Assembly: GCF_947495725.1 (NCBI RefSeq) | Contig: NZ_CANLZZ010000006.1 | Span: 124,001 to 188,000 of the forward strand | DNA length: 64,000 nt | Reading direction: 5' to 3' | DNA from: an uncultured Lutibacter sp. | GTDB lineage: Bacteria; Bacteroidota; Bacteroidia; Flavobacteriales; Flavobacteriaceae | Shown: one piece after another, positions 26,778 to 36,281 of the stretch | Numbering within the stretch: the stretch's first letter is position 1 | How the letters are laid out: each line of letters opens with the position of its first letter | Notes under the pieces: model-generated | Seen by the model: only the letters and a program-made list of their open reading frames with translations | What the model was told of the DNA's origin: nothing | Database searches by the model: none | Made by a program: the position numbers and the translations under genes

Positions 26778-28127
26778 ATGATAAAAAAGAGTATTCTAAT
26801 TGTATTTTGTTTGATTTTAATGTCTTGCAGTTCAAAAGTTGAAAAGAAAACAGATCAAGATCCAGTGTTGTCATTTTTAAATTTGAATTTTGGAATGTTC
26901 ATTCATTATAATATGGGAACGTATCACGCAGAACAATGGGCAAAGCCTAACCACGATCCAAAATCTTTTGCTCCAACAAATTTAGATTGTAATCAATGGG
27001 CAAAAGCAGCGAAATCAGCTAAAATGAATTATGCTGTGTTTACTACAAAACACCACGATGGATTTTGTTTATGGGATACTAAAGTAACAGATTACGATAT
27101 TGCAAGTAGTTCATACAACGGTGATATTGTAAAGGAATATGTAGACGCTTTTAGAAAAGAAGATATTAAAATTGGTCTTTATTTTTCTGTTTGGGATAGA
27201 CAACATAAGATTGAAAATGGTAATATAAATCCGGATAACATTCAATTTACAAAAGATCAGTTAACGGAACTATTAACTAATTATGGCGAAGTAATTTGTA
27301 TTGTTATAGATGGTTGGGGTTCTAAATGGGGGCACGGACCAAATTTTGAAGAATTACCATTTAATGTATTGGCAGATCATATTCATTCAATCCAGCCAGA
27401 TTGTTTGGTTATAAATCACAGTTGTAAAACCGATTTAAATGTAACTCAATTAGTGCATTATGAGGCAACACACGGTCAACATTGTCCGTTTGATAATACG
27501 TTACCTTCGCAACAAGGCCCAACATTGCAATCTACATGGTTTTGGGAAAAAGGTTATGAAAACCAAGAATTAAAATCTGTAGCTTCAGTTGTTAAAGAAT
27601 TGAATTTTGCAAATTCACATTATTCAAATTACTTACTAAATGCAGCTCCGAATGATAAAGGTTTAATGGATGAAAACGTGGTGAATAGATTAAAAGAAAT
27701 TGGTAATGCTGTTAGCTTTCCAAAACCTTTAGAAGAGTTACCAAAAATTGAAAAACCACATAAAAATGTAAAAGTGACGGCGTCTAGTTGTTCTTCCGAA
27801 GAGTTTAAACCTGAAAATGTTACTGATTGTAACTTATTTACTCGTTGGCAATTTGCTGAAGGAGATGAAAATCCTTGGGTTGAATTAGATTTTGGAAAAC
27901 CAGAAACTTTTAACCAAGTAATTTGTGGTGAGTTTAAAAAAGGTGTAGAGAAATTTAAAATTGAAGCGTTGGTTGATGGAGATTGGAAATTGTTGGCTGA
28001 AGGAAATAGAATTACTAATAATTTTAACGCTTCATTTAATGATGTAACTGCTCAAAAATTTAGATTGGTAGTTTTAGAAAAATCTCAATTACCTAAAATA
28101 GCTGAAATTACGTTTGTAAAATATTAG
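26778..28127 (+). CDS. GH29 alpha-L-fucosidase-like lipoprotein with discoidin-like domain
   Basis: A 449 aa lipoprotein (LMSC, Cys17). The GH29 barrel shows FGMFIHYNMGTYHAEQWA, FTTKHHDGFCLWDTK and CIVIDGWGSKWGHG, whose Asp178 is the likely nucleophile. YLLNAAPNDKGLMDENV is the conserved end of the catalytic domain. Residues ~330-449 form an F5/8 type C (CBM32-like) domain: NVKVTASSCSSEEFKPENVTDCNLFTRW and PWVELDFGKPETFNQV. It differs clearly from the GH29 at 1666, so the two probably have distinct linkages or sugars. It converges with the regulator at 28161, from which it is separated by 33 bases. Confidence 0.88.
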   Translation: MIKKSILIVFCLILMSCSSKVEKKTDQDPVLSFLNLNFGMFIHYNMGTYHAEQWAKPNHDPKSFAPTNLDCNQWAKAAKSAKMNYAVFTTKHHDGFCLWDTKVTDYDIASSSYNGDIVKEYVDAFRKEDIKIGLYFSVWDRQHKIENGNINPDNIQFTKDQLTELLTNYGEVICIVIDGWGSKWGHGPNFEELPFNVLADHIHSIQPDCLVINHSCKTDLNVTQLVHYEATHGQHCPFDNTLPSQQGPTLQSTWFWEKGYENQELKSVASVVKELNFANSHYSNYLLNAAPNDKGLMDENVVNRLKEIGNAVSFPKPLEELPKIEKPHKNVKVTASSCSSEEFKPENVTDCNLFTRWQFAEGDENPWVELDFGKPETFNQVICGEFKKGVEKFKIEALVDGDWKLLAEGNRITNNFNASFNDVTAQKFRLVVLEKSQLPKIAEITFVKY

Positions 28128-28160
28128 TGTTTTCTTTTAGTTAAAAAAGGAGAACAATCT

Positions 28161-29756
28161 CTAAGAAAAATTTTGTAAAAATTCAGACAATATAGTTTTT
28201 CGAGGAAGGTTCATTTTTTTACGCAATCTACTTCTAGAAGTATTAATACCTTCAACGCTTATACCCATAATTTGGGCCATATCCTTACTTGAAAAACCAA
28301 GTTTAATAAATGCACACATTTTTAAATCTGTAGGCGTTAAAAGTGGATAATTAGACTTTAACGTAGAATAAAAACTGTCATTTACTGCTGTAAAATGCGA
28401 TTGAAACTCATTCCATTTTCCTTTAGTGCTTATGTTTAATGAGTTTTTAATTTCTTTAACAATATTAGTGTTTTCACCTTTTACACTTAGTTTGTTTAGT
28501 TGTTTTTTTAGGTCTTCTTGCAAGGTGTCTCGTTCTAGTAATTGTAAAGCAGAAGTTAGTAACTCCTTATTTTTTAGTTCTAATATTTCATCTTGTTTTT
28601 GTATTTCTAGTTGTTGTTTTTCATTTAAACTCTGTTGATTTAACAATTTCATTTTACTTTTTCGTTTGAAGTAAAAAAAGACAAATCCAAACAGACAGCT
28701 TAAAACAATAAATAAAGAAAACAATTTCAATATCCAAAATTCTTTTTCACTTTCTAGTAGCTTAAGTTGTTGCGATTTTAACTTTTCATTGTTTTCTTTA
28801 AGTTCAATTTCGTATTTATTTTTAATTTCAAATAATTCTTTGTTTTGCGATTTGTGACTACTAAAAATTTGATCATTTAAATCAGTCGCTAGGAGTAAAT
28901 ATTTATGCGCTAGTTTATAGTTTCCAATTTTTTCATAGTTTTCTGAAAGTTTCTTTGAAATTTGAAGCTTTTTATCTGGTTGATTTTCAAACTTCTCAAT
29001 AGCAGCAATACTTTTGCTGTAATAATAAATAGCAGAATCTCTATCTTTTTTTAATTCAGCGTATTGTCCAAGCCTTTGAAATAAAAGGGTGTGTGGTCTT
29101 TTTAAAGGAAGCGGGTAAATATTTTTTAATTTAAATAAGATTTTTTTTGCTTTGTTAGGTTCATTTTTTTTAATGTATATATGTGCTAATTGTATTTCAG
29201 AATAATGAAATGTGGCTTCATCAATATCACATTTTTTATAATATTCTATGCTTTTTAGAGCCAACTCTTCTGCTTTTTCAAAATTAAATGTAGATTTTAT
29301 TTCTATCCATGCTCCTAGGTTGTAAATTCTACCTAAAAACTTGTTTTTATTTTGTTGTTCATTACTTTGTTTTTCAATAACATCAATAGCTTTTAAATAA
29401 GTTTCTTTAGCTTTTTCATGCTGTTCAAAAACCATGTATAAAGAAATTAATATGTTTAGTGTTTCAATTTTCTGAGTTAAATATTTAGGTGTTTCTACCA
29501 ATGGAAAAAGTTTCCATAACTCATCGTAACTTTTACTATAAAATCCTTTTTTTGTATAAAATTGAATTAGTTTAAATCGAGCATTTATTATTTGAAGCGT
29601 ATCATTTTTTTTCTCGAAAGAAGTAACTGATGTTTGTAGTTTTTTTTCTTCTGAAAAAGCTTTGGTAGAATCAATTTGAATATTGTTCGAATAAAGAGAA
29701 AACGAAATAATAAAAAAAGATATATGTAAGATGTTCTTTAATAGCTTGTTAGTCAT
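28161..29756 (-). CDS. Membrane TPR protein with C-terminal LuxR-like helix-turn-helix
   Basis: A 531 aa regulator of the layout common in Bacteroidota. It has an N-terminal hydrophobic segment (residues ~7-24), tetratricopeptide-like helical repeats (~55-300), a transmembrane helix (~343-362, LFSLFIVLSCLFGFVFFYF), a cytoplasmic coiled coil rich in Lys, Glu and Gln, and a C-terminal helix-turn-helix near residues 475-525. In that HTH, LTPTDLKMCAFIKLGFSSKD precedes IMGISVEGINTSRSRLRKKM. TPRs would lie in the periplasm and the DNA-binding end in the cytoplasm. It is divergent from the three-sulfatase operon at 29969 and is a candidate local regulator; this is inferred from position only. Confidence 0.82.
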   Translation of the reverse strand: MTNKLLKNILHISFFIISFSLYSNNIQIDSTKAFSEEKKLQTSVTSFEKKNDTLQIINARFKLIQFYTKKGFYSKSYDELWKLFPLVETPKYLTQKIETLNILISLYMVFEQHEKAKETYLKAIDVIEKQSNEQQNKNKFLGRIYNLGAWIEIKSTFNFEKAEELALKSIEYYKKCDIDEATFHYSEIQLAHIYIKKNEPNKAKKILFKLKNIYPLPLKRPHTLLFQRLGQYAELKKDRDSAIYYYSKSIAAIEKFENQPDKKLQISKKLSENYEKIGNYKLAHKYLLLATDLNDQIFSSHKSQNKELFEIKNKYEIELKENNEKLKSQQLKLLESEKEFWILKLFSLFIVLSCLFGFVFFYFKRKSKMKLLNQQSLNEKQQLEIQKQDEILELKNKELLTSALQLLERDTLQEDLKKQLNKLSVKGENTNIVKEIKNSLNISTKGKWNEFQSHFTAVNDSFYSTLKSNYPLLTPTDLKMCAFIKLGFSSKDMAQIMGISVEGINTSRSRLRKKMNLPRKTILSEFLQNFS

Positions 29757-29803
29757 TTTAATTTGATGTGCTGTGTAAAAAGCTGATATTGTGATAATAA
29801 AAG

Positions 29804-29818
29804 TACTAAATATTAGTA
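29804..29818. promoter_or_regulatory. Short inverted repeat in the divergent gap before 29969
   Basis: TACTAA and TTAGTA flank a three-base centre. It is located in the 212-base gap between the minus-strand TPR/HTH regulator and the plus-strand sulfatase operon, 48 bases from the regulator start. It could be an operator for that regulator; the match is short and in AT-rich DNA, so chance is a real alternative. Confidence 0.3.
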
Positions 29819-29968
29819 AATGCTATGTGGTATTTAACTTAAAAATGCATATTGCTATGTTTATCCTATGTTGTTTTATTGTTGTTTATGAGTATTTATT
29901 TCAATATTTGTGTAGAAGTTTAGTGAATAAAACTAGCTTGATAATCTTTATACATAATTCATTTAATA

Positions 29969-31561
29969 ATGATTCAAAAAATTAAATATTTTCTTACTTT
30001 TTGCATAGTGATTTTGTTGATGTCTTGTGGTTCAATTGAAAAAGAACAAAAAGTACCTTCAAGGCCAAATATCATATTTTTACTTTCTGATGATCAACGA
30101 GATAATACATTTGGAGCTATGGGAAATCCAATTGTAAAATCGCCTAATGTAGATCAATTAATTAATGGAGGAGTTCGGTTTTCTAATACATATATTGCCG
30201 AACCAGTTTGTGCATCGAGCAGAGCTGCTTTATTTACTGGTACTTACGAGCGCATAAATGGTGTTGGTTTTACATCTAGTTATTCGTTAACGGAGGGTCA
30301 ATGGGAACATAGTTATCCTGAATTATTACGTAATAATGGATATTACACTGGATTTATTGGGAAATTTGGAATAGAATATTACACATTTAAGGGTAATGCT
30401 TCAGAAAAGTTTGATTATTGGAGAGCGCACGATGGTTGGTCTAAATTTTGGCCAAAAGGCTTAGAAAACTGTTCGGAATATTTCGATTCAAAAGAAGATA
30501 TTATTACACCAATAATGGGTGAAAGTATTGAAGATTTTTTACAAAAAACAAGAAAAGAAAAACCATTTTGTTTGTCTGTTAGTTTTTCTGTTCCTCATGG
30601 AAGCCAAATAATGTCTATGCATCCAGAAAATAGGCAAGCAGAAATATGTTTAGAACCTGCAAATAATTACGAAAAACTTAAAGGATTAGAATTTTACGAT
30701 ACTTTATATAGAGATGGTAAAATTGAAATTCCAAAAGAAACAGCAACAGATCCCTATAAATACATTCCAAAACGAATAATTGATCAAAATAAAGGTAGAG
30801 CTACAGAGACCTATATTTATGATTATAACACCATTTCTTGTAATGAGCATTACATAAGATATTACCAGCAAATTTCAGGTATGGATAAGGTTATTGGTGA
30901 TATGATGAGATCATTAAAAGAAAAAGGTTTGGCTGATAATACCATTATCATTTTTGCAAGTGATCACGGTTTATTAATGGGAGAATATGGAATGGGCGGT
31001 AAAGCTTTATTGTATGATTTAGCCTCAAAAATTCCTTGCTTTATCTACGATCCTCGTTTGCCTGAAAGTAAAAAAGGTCAGAATATTGAAGAGTTGGTTT
31101 CTAGTCTAGATTTAACTTCAACAATTTTGGAATATGCAGGAATTGAATCTCCAAAAGTTATGCAAGGAACTAGTTTAACTCCTTTAATCAATGGAAATGA
31201 AAAGAATTGGCGAAAAGAATTGTTTTTTGAAAGTTTTTTTACTGGAAGGGATAATCCATTTTGTGAAGGAATTAGAATGAGAGATTGGAAATATATTAGA
31301 ATGTATCGTGGAGGTTTTTGGGGGTATAATGAAACTCACCTAGATTTTAAGAATAAGAAACCCGATTTTGAACAATTATTTAATTTGAAGGAAGATCCTA
31401 AAGAAATGAATAATCTAATTGAACAATATAAAGGCAGTAAGTTATTAGCTGAACTTAGAAATAAAACAGCCAATTATGCCAATACTATGAATAAAACACG
31501 CGAAGATTACAAGCAAACTCACGAAATAGCATTAAGAAAGAAGAAAAAAAACAAGAAGTAA
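29969..31561 (+). CDS. S1 family sulfatase with unusual CASSR motif, lipoprotein
   Basis: A 530 aa lipoprotein (LLMSC, Cys20). The putative formylglycine site reads CASSR (Cys81), with Ser at the position normally occupied by Pro or Ala. Metal sites FLLSDDQRDNTFG and FASDHGLLMGEYG are intact, so an inactive protein is not indicated. GKFGIEYY replaces GKWHLG. The C-terminal part (PVCEGIRMRDWKYIRMYRGG-like, then LFNLKEDPKEMNNL) is normal. It is the paralogue of the 10295 sulfatase (YERINGV, VPHGSQ, SDHGLLMGE) but the two diverge in the active-site motif (CTPSR there). First gene of a three-sulfatase operon; the next ATG follows its stop immediately. Confidence 0.9.
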   Translation: MIQKIKYFLTFCIVILLMSCGSIEKEQKVPSRPNIIFLLSDDQRDNTFGAMGNPIVKSPNVDQLINGGVRFSNTYIAEPVCASSRAALFTGTYERINGVGFTSSYSLTEGQWEHSYPELLRNNGYYTGFIGKFGIEYYTFKGNASEKFDYWRAHDGWSKFWPKGLENCSEYFDSKEDIITPIMGESIEDFLQKTRKEKPFCLSVSFSVPHGSQIMSMHPENRQAEICLEPANNYEKLKGLEFYDTLYRDGKIEIPKETATDPYKYIPKRIIDQNKGRATETYIYDYNTISCNEHYIRYYQQISGMDKVIGDMMRSLKEKGLADNTIIIFASDHGLLMGEYGMGGKALLYDLASKIPCFIYDPRLPESKKGQNIEELVSSLDLTSTILEYAGIESPKVMQGTSLTPLINGNEKNWRKELFFESFFTGRDNPFCEGIRMRDWKYIRMYRGGFWGYNETHLDFKNKKPDFEQLFNLKEDPKEMNNLIEQYKGSKLLAELRNKTANYANTMNKTREDYKQTHEIALRKKKKNKK

Positions 31562-32995
31562 ATGAAAAATAATATCAAAAATATATTCAGAAAAATATTA
31601 TTACTTACTGTTGTAATAGTATTTGCTAACAGATTAGAAGCTCAAGAACGTCCAAATATAATTTTAATAATGACAGATGATCAAGGCTGGTTTGATGCTG
31701 GATTTAATGGGAATAAAACAATTAAAACTCCAAATTTAGATTTGTTAGCTTCAAAAGGAGTTATTTTCGATCGTTTTTATTCAGCTTCAGCAGTTTGTTC
31801 ACCAACAAGAGCAAGTGTAATTACTGGCAGAAATCCTTATAGAATTGAAATTCCTGATGCAAATTCAGGACATATGAAAACTCAAGAAATTACTATTGCC
31901 GAATTGGTAAAAAAAGAAGGTTATGCTACAGCACATTTTGGAAAATGGCATTTAGGTATTTTAACTAAAAAAGAAATGGATGCCAATCGTGGTGGAAAAG
32001 AAAAACATTTCAAACATTTTAGTATTCCAACAATGCACGGCTATGATGAGTTTTTCTGTACAGAGTCAAAAGTTCCTACTTATGACCCTATGATTTCTCC
32101 AGCTGTTTATGCTGAGGGAGAATCGCTAAAATACGGTTGGTCAGCAATTAAAAAAGGAACTCAATCTAAAGATTACAATACTGCTTATTGGGTTGGGGAT
32201 GAAGAAAAAGCTACTGAAAATTTAGAAGGAGACGACACCAAAGTAATAATGGATAGATTGCTGCCTTTTATCGAAAAATCTGTAAAAGCTAACAAGCCAT
32301 TTTTTACAACTGTTTGGCCACATACACCGCATTTACCGGTAGTTGCAAGTGAGTACTATAAAAATAAATATTATGGTATGACTAATAAACAAAAACTGTA
32401 TTACGGTTGTATTACTGCTTTGGATGATCAAATTGGGAGATTATGGAAAGATTTAGAAGAAAAAGGTATTGCAGATAATACTATGATTTGGTTTTGTAGC
32501 GATAATGGACCTGAAAATGGAACTCCAGGAAGTGCAGGTCATTTAAAAGGAAGAAAAAGAAGTTTACACGAAGGAGGTTTAAGAACACCTGCTTTTGTGG
32601 TTTGGCCAGCAAAATTAAAAGGAAATCAACGTATTGATTTTCCAGCTTTTACTAGCGATTATTTACCAACGGTTTTGAGTGTATTAGGTATTAAATATCC
32701 TGATAACAGGCCTTTAGATGGTATTAATTTAATGACAAGTATTAAAAATCCAAAATTAAAAAGGAAAAAGCCAATGGGCTTTCGTTACAAAAAGCAACTA
32801 TCTTGGGTAAACCATCAATACAAGTTAATTACAAAAAATAATGGTGAAACAAATGAATTATATGATTTACTTAATGATGTTTCTGAAGTAAAAAATATTA
32901 TTAAAGAAAAACCAGAATTAGCTAAACAAATGCATGAAGAATTAGATAAGTGGTTAGTGTCTGTAAATAATAGTAAAAACGGAAATGATTACTAA
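31562..32995 (+). CDS. S1 family sulfatase
   Basis: Secreted sulfatase of 477 aa (signal peptide ending LEAQ, about residue 27). Canonical CSPTR motif with Cys79; metal sites [14 protein letters not shown] and [18 protein letters not shown] near residue 129. The SDNGPE...[17 protein letters not shown] stretch is typical of arylsulfatase A-like enzymes. It begins directly after the previous stop codon and ends within 14 bases of the next start, so translation is probably coupled. Confidence 0.94.
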   Translation: MKNNIKNIFRKILLLTVVIVFANRLEAQERPNIILIMTDDQGWFDAGFNGNKTIKTPNLDLLASKGVIFDRFYSASAVCSPTRASVITGRNPYRIEIPDANSGHMKTQEITIAELVKKEGYATAHFGKWHLGILTKKEMDANRGGKEKHFKHFSIPTMHGYDEFFCTESKVPTYDPMISPAVYAEGESLKYGWSAIKKGTQSKDYNTAYWVGDEEKATENLEGDDTKVIMDRLLPFIEKSVKANKPFFTTVWPHTPHLPVVASEYYKNKYYGMTNKQKLYYGCITALDDQIGRLWKDLEEKGIADNTMIWFCSDNGPENGTPGSAGHLKGRKRSLHEGGLRTPAFVVWPAKLKGNQRIDFPAFTSDYLPTVLSVLGIKYPDNRPLDGINLMTSIKNPKLKRKKPMGFRYKKQLSWVNHQYKLITKNNGETNELYDLLNDVSEVKNIIKEKPELAKQMHEELDKWLVSVNNSKNGNDY

Positions 32996-33008
32996 AGTTT
33001 TTATTTTT

Positions 33009-34535
33009 ATGAGATCTATAAAATTATTTACGTGCTACACTTTTGTTGTTTTGTTTTTTGTAAATGTTATAAAAGCCCAAGAAAAATCTAAACCCAATAT
33101 TGTAATTATTTACGCTGATGATATGGGCTATGGAGATTTAAATTGTCAAAATCCAAATTCAAAAATTCCTACTCCAAATTTAGATCAATTAGCTTCCGAA
33201 GGTATTCGTTTTACAGATGCACATAGCTCTTCTGGAATTTGTTCTCCAAGTAGGTTTGCTTTGCTAACAGGGCAATATCATTGGCGAAGAACTCATAATA
33301 TTGTAACTTCTTTTGGGCCACCAATGTTTAAAGATTCTGATATTACATTGCCGCAAACATTAAAGCAAGTTGGATATAAAACGGCTGCAATTGGTAAATG
33401 GCATTTAGGTTGGAATTGGAATTTTATAAATAAAAAACCTTCTGGAGAAAGAACCTATTGGGGCAGAACTCACAAAACATATTTGGTTGAAGATATTGAT
33501 TGGGAAGCGCCTTTAACTGGTGGCCCTTTAGATAGAGGTTTTGATTATTATTTTGGAGATGGAACAATTAATTTTCCACCATATGCTTGGGTTGAAAATG
33601 ATAAGTTTGTTGAAGCTCCAAATGATTTTTTTGAATTTAATCAGTTTGAACGAGAAGCTAAAGAAATTGACTGGGATTCTCGTCCAGGACCCAAAGTTGC
33701 AGGTTGGGATCCGTATACAGTATTGCCTACACTAACTAAAAAAACAGTTTCTTGGATTCGTAATCAAGAGAAAGATGAGCCATTTTTTCTGTACTTGGCA
33801 TTGCCTTCTCCTCACGCACCTATTATTCCAAATGATGAATTTGATGGTAAATCAGAGGCTGGTGCTTATGGTGATTTTATGTTTCAAACAGATTGGGTTG
33901 CAGGACAAGTGTTAAAAGCTTTAAAGGAAAAAGGTTTAGATGAAAATACCATTGTTATTTTTAGTTCAGATAATGGTCCTGAACAATTTGCTTTTGAAAG
34001 AGCCCAAAAATTTGATCATTACAGTATGGGAGATTTTAGAGGATTAAAAAGAGATATTTGGGAAGGCGGCCATCATATTCCGTTTATTGTAAAATGGCCA
34101 AATAATATAAAGCCAGGAACGGTTTCAGATAAATTAATATCTCAAGTTGATATTATGGCAACTATATTAGATATTACGAACATAAAAACTTCTGAAAAAG
34201 CCGCAATGGACAGTCACAGTTTCTTGTCAATTCTTACGGGTAAATCAGAAGGAGAACCTTTAAGAACTTCAACAATTCATAATACCAATAGAAAAGGATT
34301 TGCAGTTAGAAACGGCAAGTGGTTGTATATTAATCATTCTACTGGAGATGTTTCTAGAATGCCAGATTATTATAAAAAATTAAGAGGTTATAAAGATTTT
34401 ACAACAAAAGGTTTGTTATTTGATTTAGATAAAGACCCAGAACAAAGAACAAATTTGTATAATGAATATCCTAAAGTTATTTCAGAAATGGAATTGATGC
34501 TGAAAAAGGAATTAGATAGAGGTTATTTAAAATAG
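33009..34535 (+). CDS. S1 family sulfatase
   Basis: Secreted sulfatase with CSPSR motif (Cys78 from this start), metal sites [13 protein letters not shown] and [11 protein letters not shown], and GKWHLGW. The motif context [19 protein letters not shown] is widespread in marine Bacteroidota sulfatases with a Trp-Arg-Arg after the helix. I chose ATG 33009 ([12 protein letters not shown], signal peptide ending IKAQ) because the alternative ATG 32985 overlaps the preceding gene by 11 bases and adds MITKVFIF ahead of the signal; either is possible. It is the last gene of the operon, 140 bases before ssb. Confidence 0.93.
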   Translation: MRSIKLFTCYTFVVLFFVNVIKAQEKSKPNIVIIYADDMGYGDLNCQNPNSKIPTPNLDQLASEGIRFTDAHSSSGICSPSRFALLTGQYHWRRTHNIVTSFGPPMFKDSDITLPQTLKQVGYKTAAIGKWHLGWNWNFINKKPSGERTYWGRTHKTYLVEDIDWEAPLTGGPLDRGFDYYFGDGTINFPPYAWVENDKFVEAPNDFFEFNQFEREAKEIDWDSRPGPKVAGWDPYTVLPTLTKKTVSWIRNQEKDEPFFLYLALPSPHAPIIPNDEFDGKSEAGAYGDFMFQTDWVAGQVLKALKEKGLDENTIVIFSSDNGPEQFAFERAQKFDHYSMGDFRGLKRDIWEGGHHIPFIVKWPNNIKPGTVSDKLISQVDIMATILDITNIKTSEKAAMDSHSFLSILTGKSEGEPLRTSTIHNTNRKGFAVRNGKWLYINHSTGDVSRMPDYYKKLRGYKDFTTKGLLFDLDKDPEQRTNLYNEYPKVISEMELMLKKELDRGYLK

Positions 34536-34675
34536 GATTATGCGTTTATAAACGACTACAAACGTTTACATACGAAAGTAAATGCCTAATAACCGAATAA
34601 AATTTGACTACATATAGATATTTGCAGTGTTGAATTGAACGAAAGATATTCAGCATAACTATAAAAACTTATCTT

Positions 34676-35011
34676 ATGAGTACGTTAAGAAACAAAGTAC
34701 AGTTAATTGGAAATTTAGGAAACAACCCAGAAATCATTTCTTTAGATTCAGGAAAAAAAATAGCAAAATTTACGCTTGCTACTAATGAATCATATAAGAA
34801 TGCACAAGGTGAAAAAGTAACCGATACACAATGGCATAATTTAGTAGCCTGGAATAAAACTGCTGAAATAGCGGAACGATTTCTAGAAAAAGGTAAAGAA
34901 GTTGCAATAGAAGGAAAGTTAACTTCTAGGAGTTACGATGACAAAGATGGGAATAAGCGCTATATAACTGAAGTTGTTGTAAATGAATTATTACTTTTAG
35001 GGAATAAGTAA
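34676..35011 (+). CDS. ssb: Single-stranded DNA-binding protein, short form
   Basis: A 111 aa OB-fold protein: TLRNKVQLIGNLGNNPEI at the N terminus, KIAKFTLATNESYKN, the conserved TQWHNLVAWNKTAEIAERFL, and KEVAIEGKLTSRSYDDKDG. It binds single-stranded DNA as a tetramer in replication, repair and recombination. It ends right after the OB fold (VVVNELLLLGNK) and lacks the flexible linker and acidic tip that housekeeping SSB uses to recruit partners. This resembles the accessory short SSBs common in Bacteroidota genomes. It is unrelated to sugar breakdown and marks a seam between two catabolic operons. Confidence 0.93.
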   Translation: MSTLRNKVQLIGNLGNNPEIISLDSGKKIAKFTLATNESYKNAQGEKVTDTQWHNLVAWNKTAEIAERFLEKGKEVAIEGKLTSRSYDDKDGNKRYITEVVVNELLLLGNK

Positions 35012-35036
35012 TAGAATTTTAATTGTTATGAAAAAG

Positions 35037-35060
35037 AAAACCACCTAATTAGGTGGTTTT
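35037..35060. terminator. Bidirectional hairpin terminator between ssb and the regulator
   Basis: The 16-base perfect palindrome CCACCTAATTAGGTGG (35041-35056) is flanked by AAAA on the left and an eight-base T-run on the right. It therefore works as an intrinsic terminator for ssb on the plus strand; on the minus strand the stem is followed by TTTT, so it can also end the regulator transcript. Confidence 0.88.
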
Positions 35061-35093
35061 TTTATAGTTTTTTTAACCAAATATTCTTTAAAA

Positions 35094-36242
35094 TTAAAAT
35101 GGAACCACCATAATTGTTTCTATAGCTAAATTGGTTCTATCTTTTCCAAAAGCTTTATAAACTGCTGTAAAATGAGATTTTCCCTTGAGGTGTTTTTTAT
35201 TAAAAACTTTTAGAGAATCAGCATTTGTAAAATATTCAATGGTTGCTTTAACTCCAATATCGTGATTTGAAAAAAATATGAATTGTTCTGTATTTTGAGG
35301 TCCGGGAATTCGAGATACAATTGCTATGTCATAGTCAAACCCTGAGTTGTTAGTTTTGAAATTTTTCTTAGGTAATACTTTATGATTAGAAAAGGAAAGA
35401 CTGTTGTTATTTAATTTAAAATATGGATTTGAATTGTTAAATAAGGAAATAAATTTGTTTTCATTCCTAATTGGTCCAACATAAATTGTATTTCCTTTTT
35501 TTAAATCGGCAATAGAGGTGTTAGAAGAAAATCGGATGTCGAAATCACTGTTTTGTTTAGAAAATAACTTAGCTAAATCGTGCGATGCATGTGCACCCAT
35601 TCCGGTAATATAATTATATTGGGCTGGACTCGTATTTTTTTTTAATTCAGGTTTATCTTCAATAAAATTGAAGTAATCTTTGGTGTTGTTTATTGTATAA
35701 TCACGTGTCCATCCATTTGAACCTGTTATTGTGGTTCCTGCAATTCCAAAGGCATCACCAATAATTAAAGTATTTGGCTTATTATTTGTGTAAAATTGTT
35801 CCCATAAAATTGAAGGGGAAGCTTTATACTTATCTAAAACATAAAGCAATGCAAATGCAAGTAATAACAAATATGGAAATACCTGCTGGAATTTTAAATT
35901 TGTTATTGATTTTTTTACAGCTAATTGTTTTTCAAAACGAACACTATACTGACCTTTATCAATACATATTTTCCATTCATTATTCGCACCAATAGTGTTG
36001 TAATAAGTATCTAGTTTTTTTCGAAGATTATAAATGTTAACTCTAACTCTTGGATTTGTTTTGTCAAAACTAGATTTACTTCCAAAGAATTCAAAATCGA
36101 TAATGTCTTCTTTTAAAAAACTACCTTCAATATTTGCTTTTACTAAATAACGCAGTAATGCCGAACTTTTAGGTGATTTTAAAAAGATTTTACTTTTAAT
36201 TATGTTATCGGTTATTTGTAGTTTTTTTTCTTCAGAAATCAT
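35094..36242 (-). CDS. ToxR/CadC-like transmembrane winged-helix regulator (paralogue 1)
   Basis: A 382 aa protein of no named family that I recognise. Residues 1-105 look cytoplasmic. Their second half (PRVRVNIYNLRKKLDTYY, then EWKICIDKGQYSVRF) has the shape of the recognition helix and wing of OmpR/PhoB-type winged helices, with KGQYSVRF in the position of the RGxGYRF hairpin. One transmembrane helix follows (~121-138). Residues 140-382 form a probable periplasmic domain with NTLIIGDAFGIAG, GSNGWTRDYTINN, FDIRFSS and FIFFSNHDIGVKATIEYFTN. This is the one-protein signalling layout of ToxR and CadC. It is divergent from the 36424 operon and shares an operator with its paralogue at 55098. Function is inferred. 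Confidence 0.7.
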   Translation of the reverse strand: MISEEKKLQITDNIIKSKIFLKSPKSSALLRYLVKANIEGSFLKEDIIDFEFFGSKSSFDKTNPRVRVNIYNLRKKLDTYYNTIGANNEWKICIDKGQYSVRFEKQLAVKKSITNLKFQQVFPYLLLLAFALLYVLDKYKASPSILWEQFYTNNKPNTLIIGDAFGIAGTTITGSNGWTRDYTINNTKDYFNFIEDKPELKKNTSPAQYNYITGMGAHASHDLAKLFSKQNSDFDIRFSSNTSIADLKKGNTIYVGPIRNENKFISLFNNSNPYFKLNNNSLSFSNHKVLPKKNFKTNNSGFDYDIAIVSRIPGPQNTEQFIFFSNHDIGVKATIEYFTNADSLKVFNKKHLKGKSHFTAVYKAFGKDRTNLAIETIMVVPF

Positions 36243-36281
36243 TCTAATAATTGTTCTATATTTAAAACATTTTATCTTAAA

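Noticed and set aside
28128-28160. Possible terminator between the second GH29 and the TPR/HTH regulator
   Set aside because: Only a four-base stem (GAGA/TCTC) is present, too weak to call.
29969-31561. Calling the CASSR sulfatase a pseudogene
   Set aside because: The frame is intact and both metal-binding motifs are kept; only the third motif position differs.
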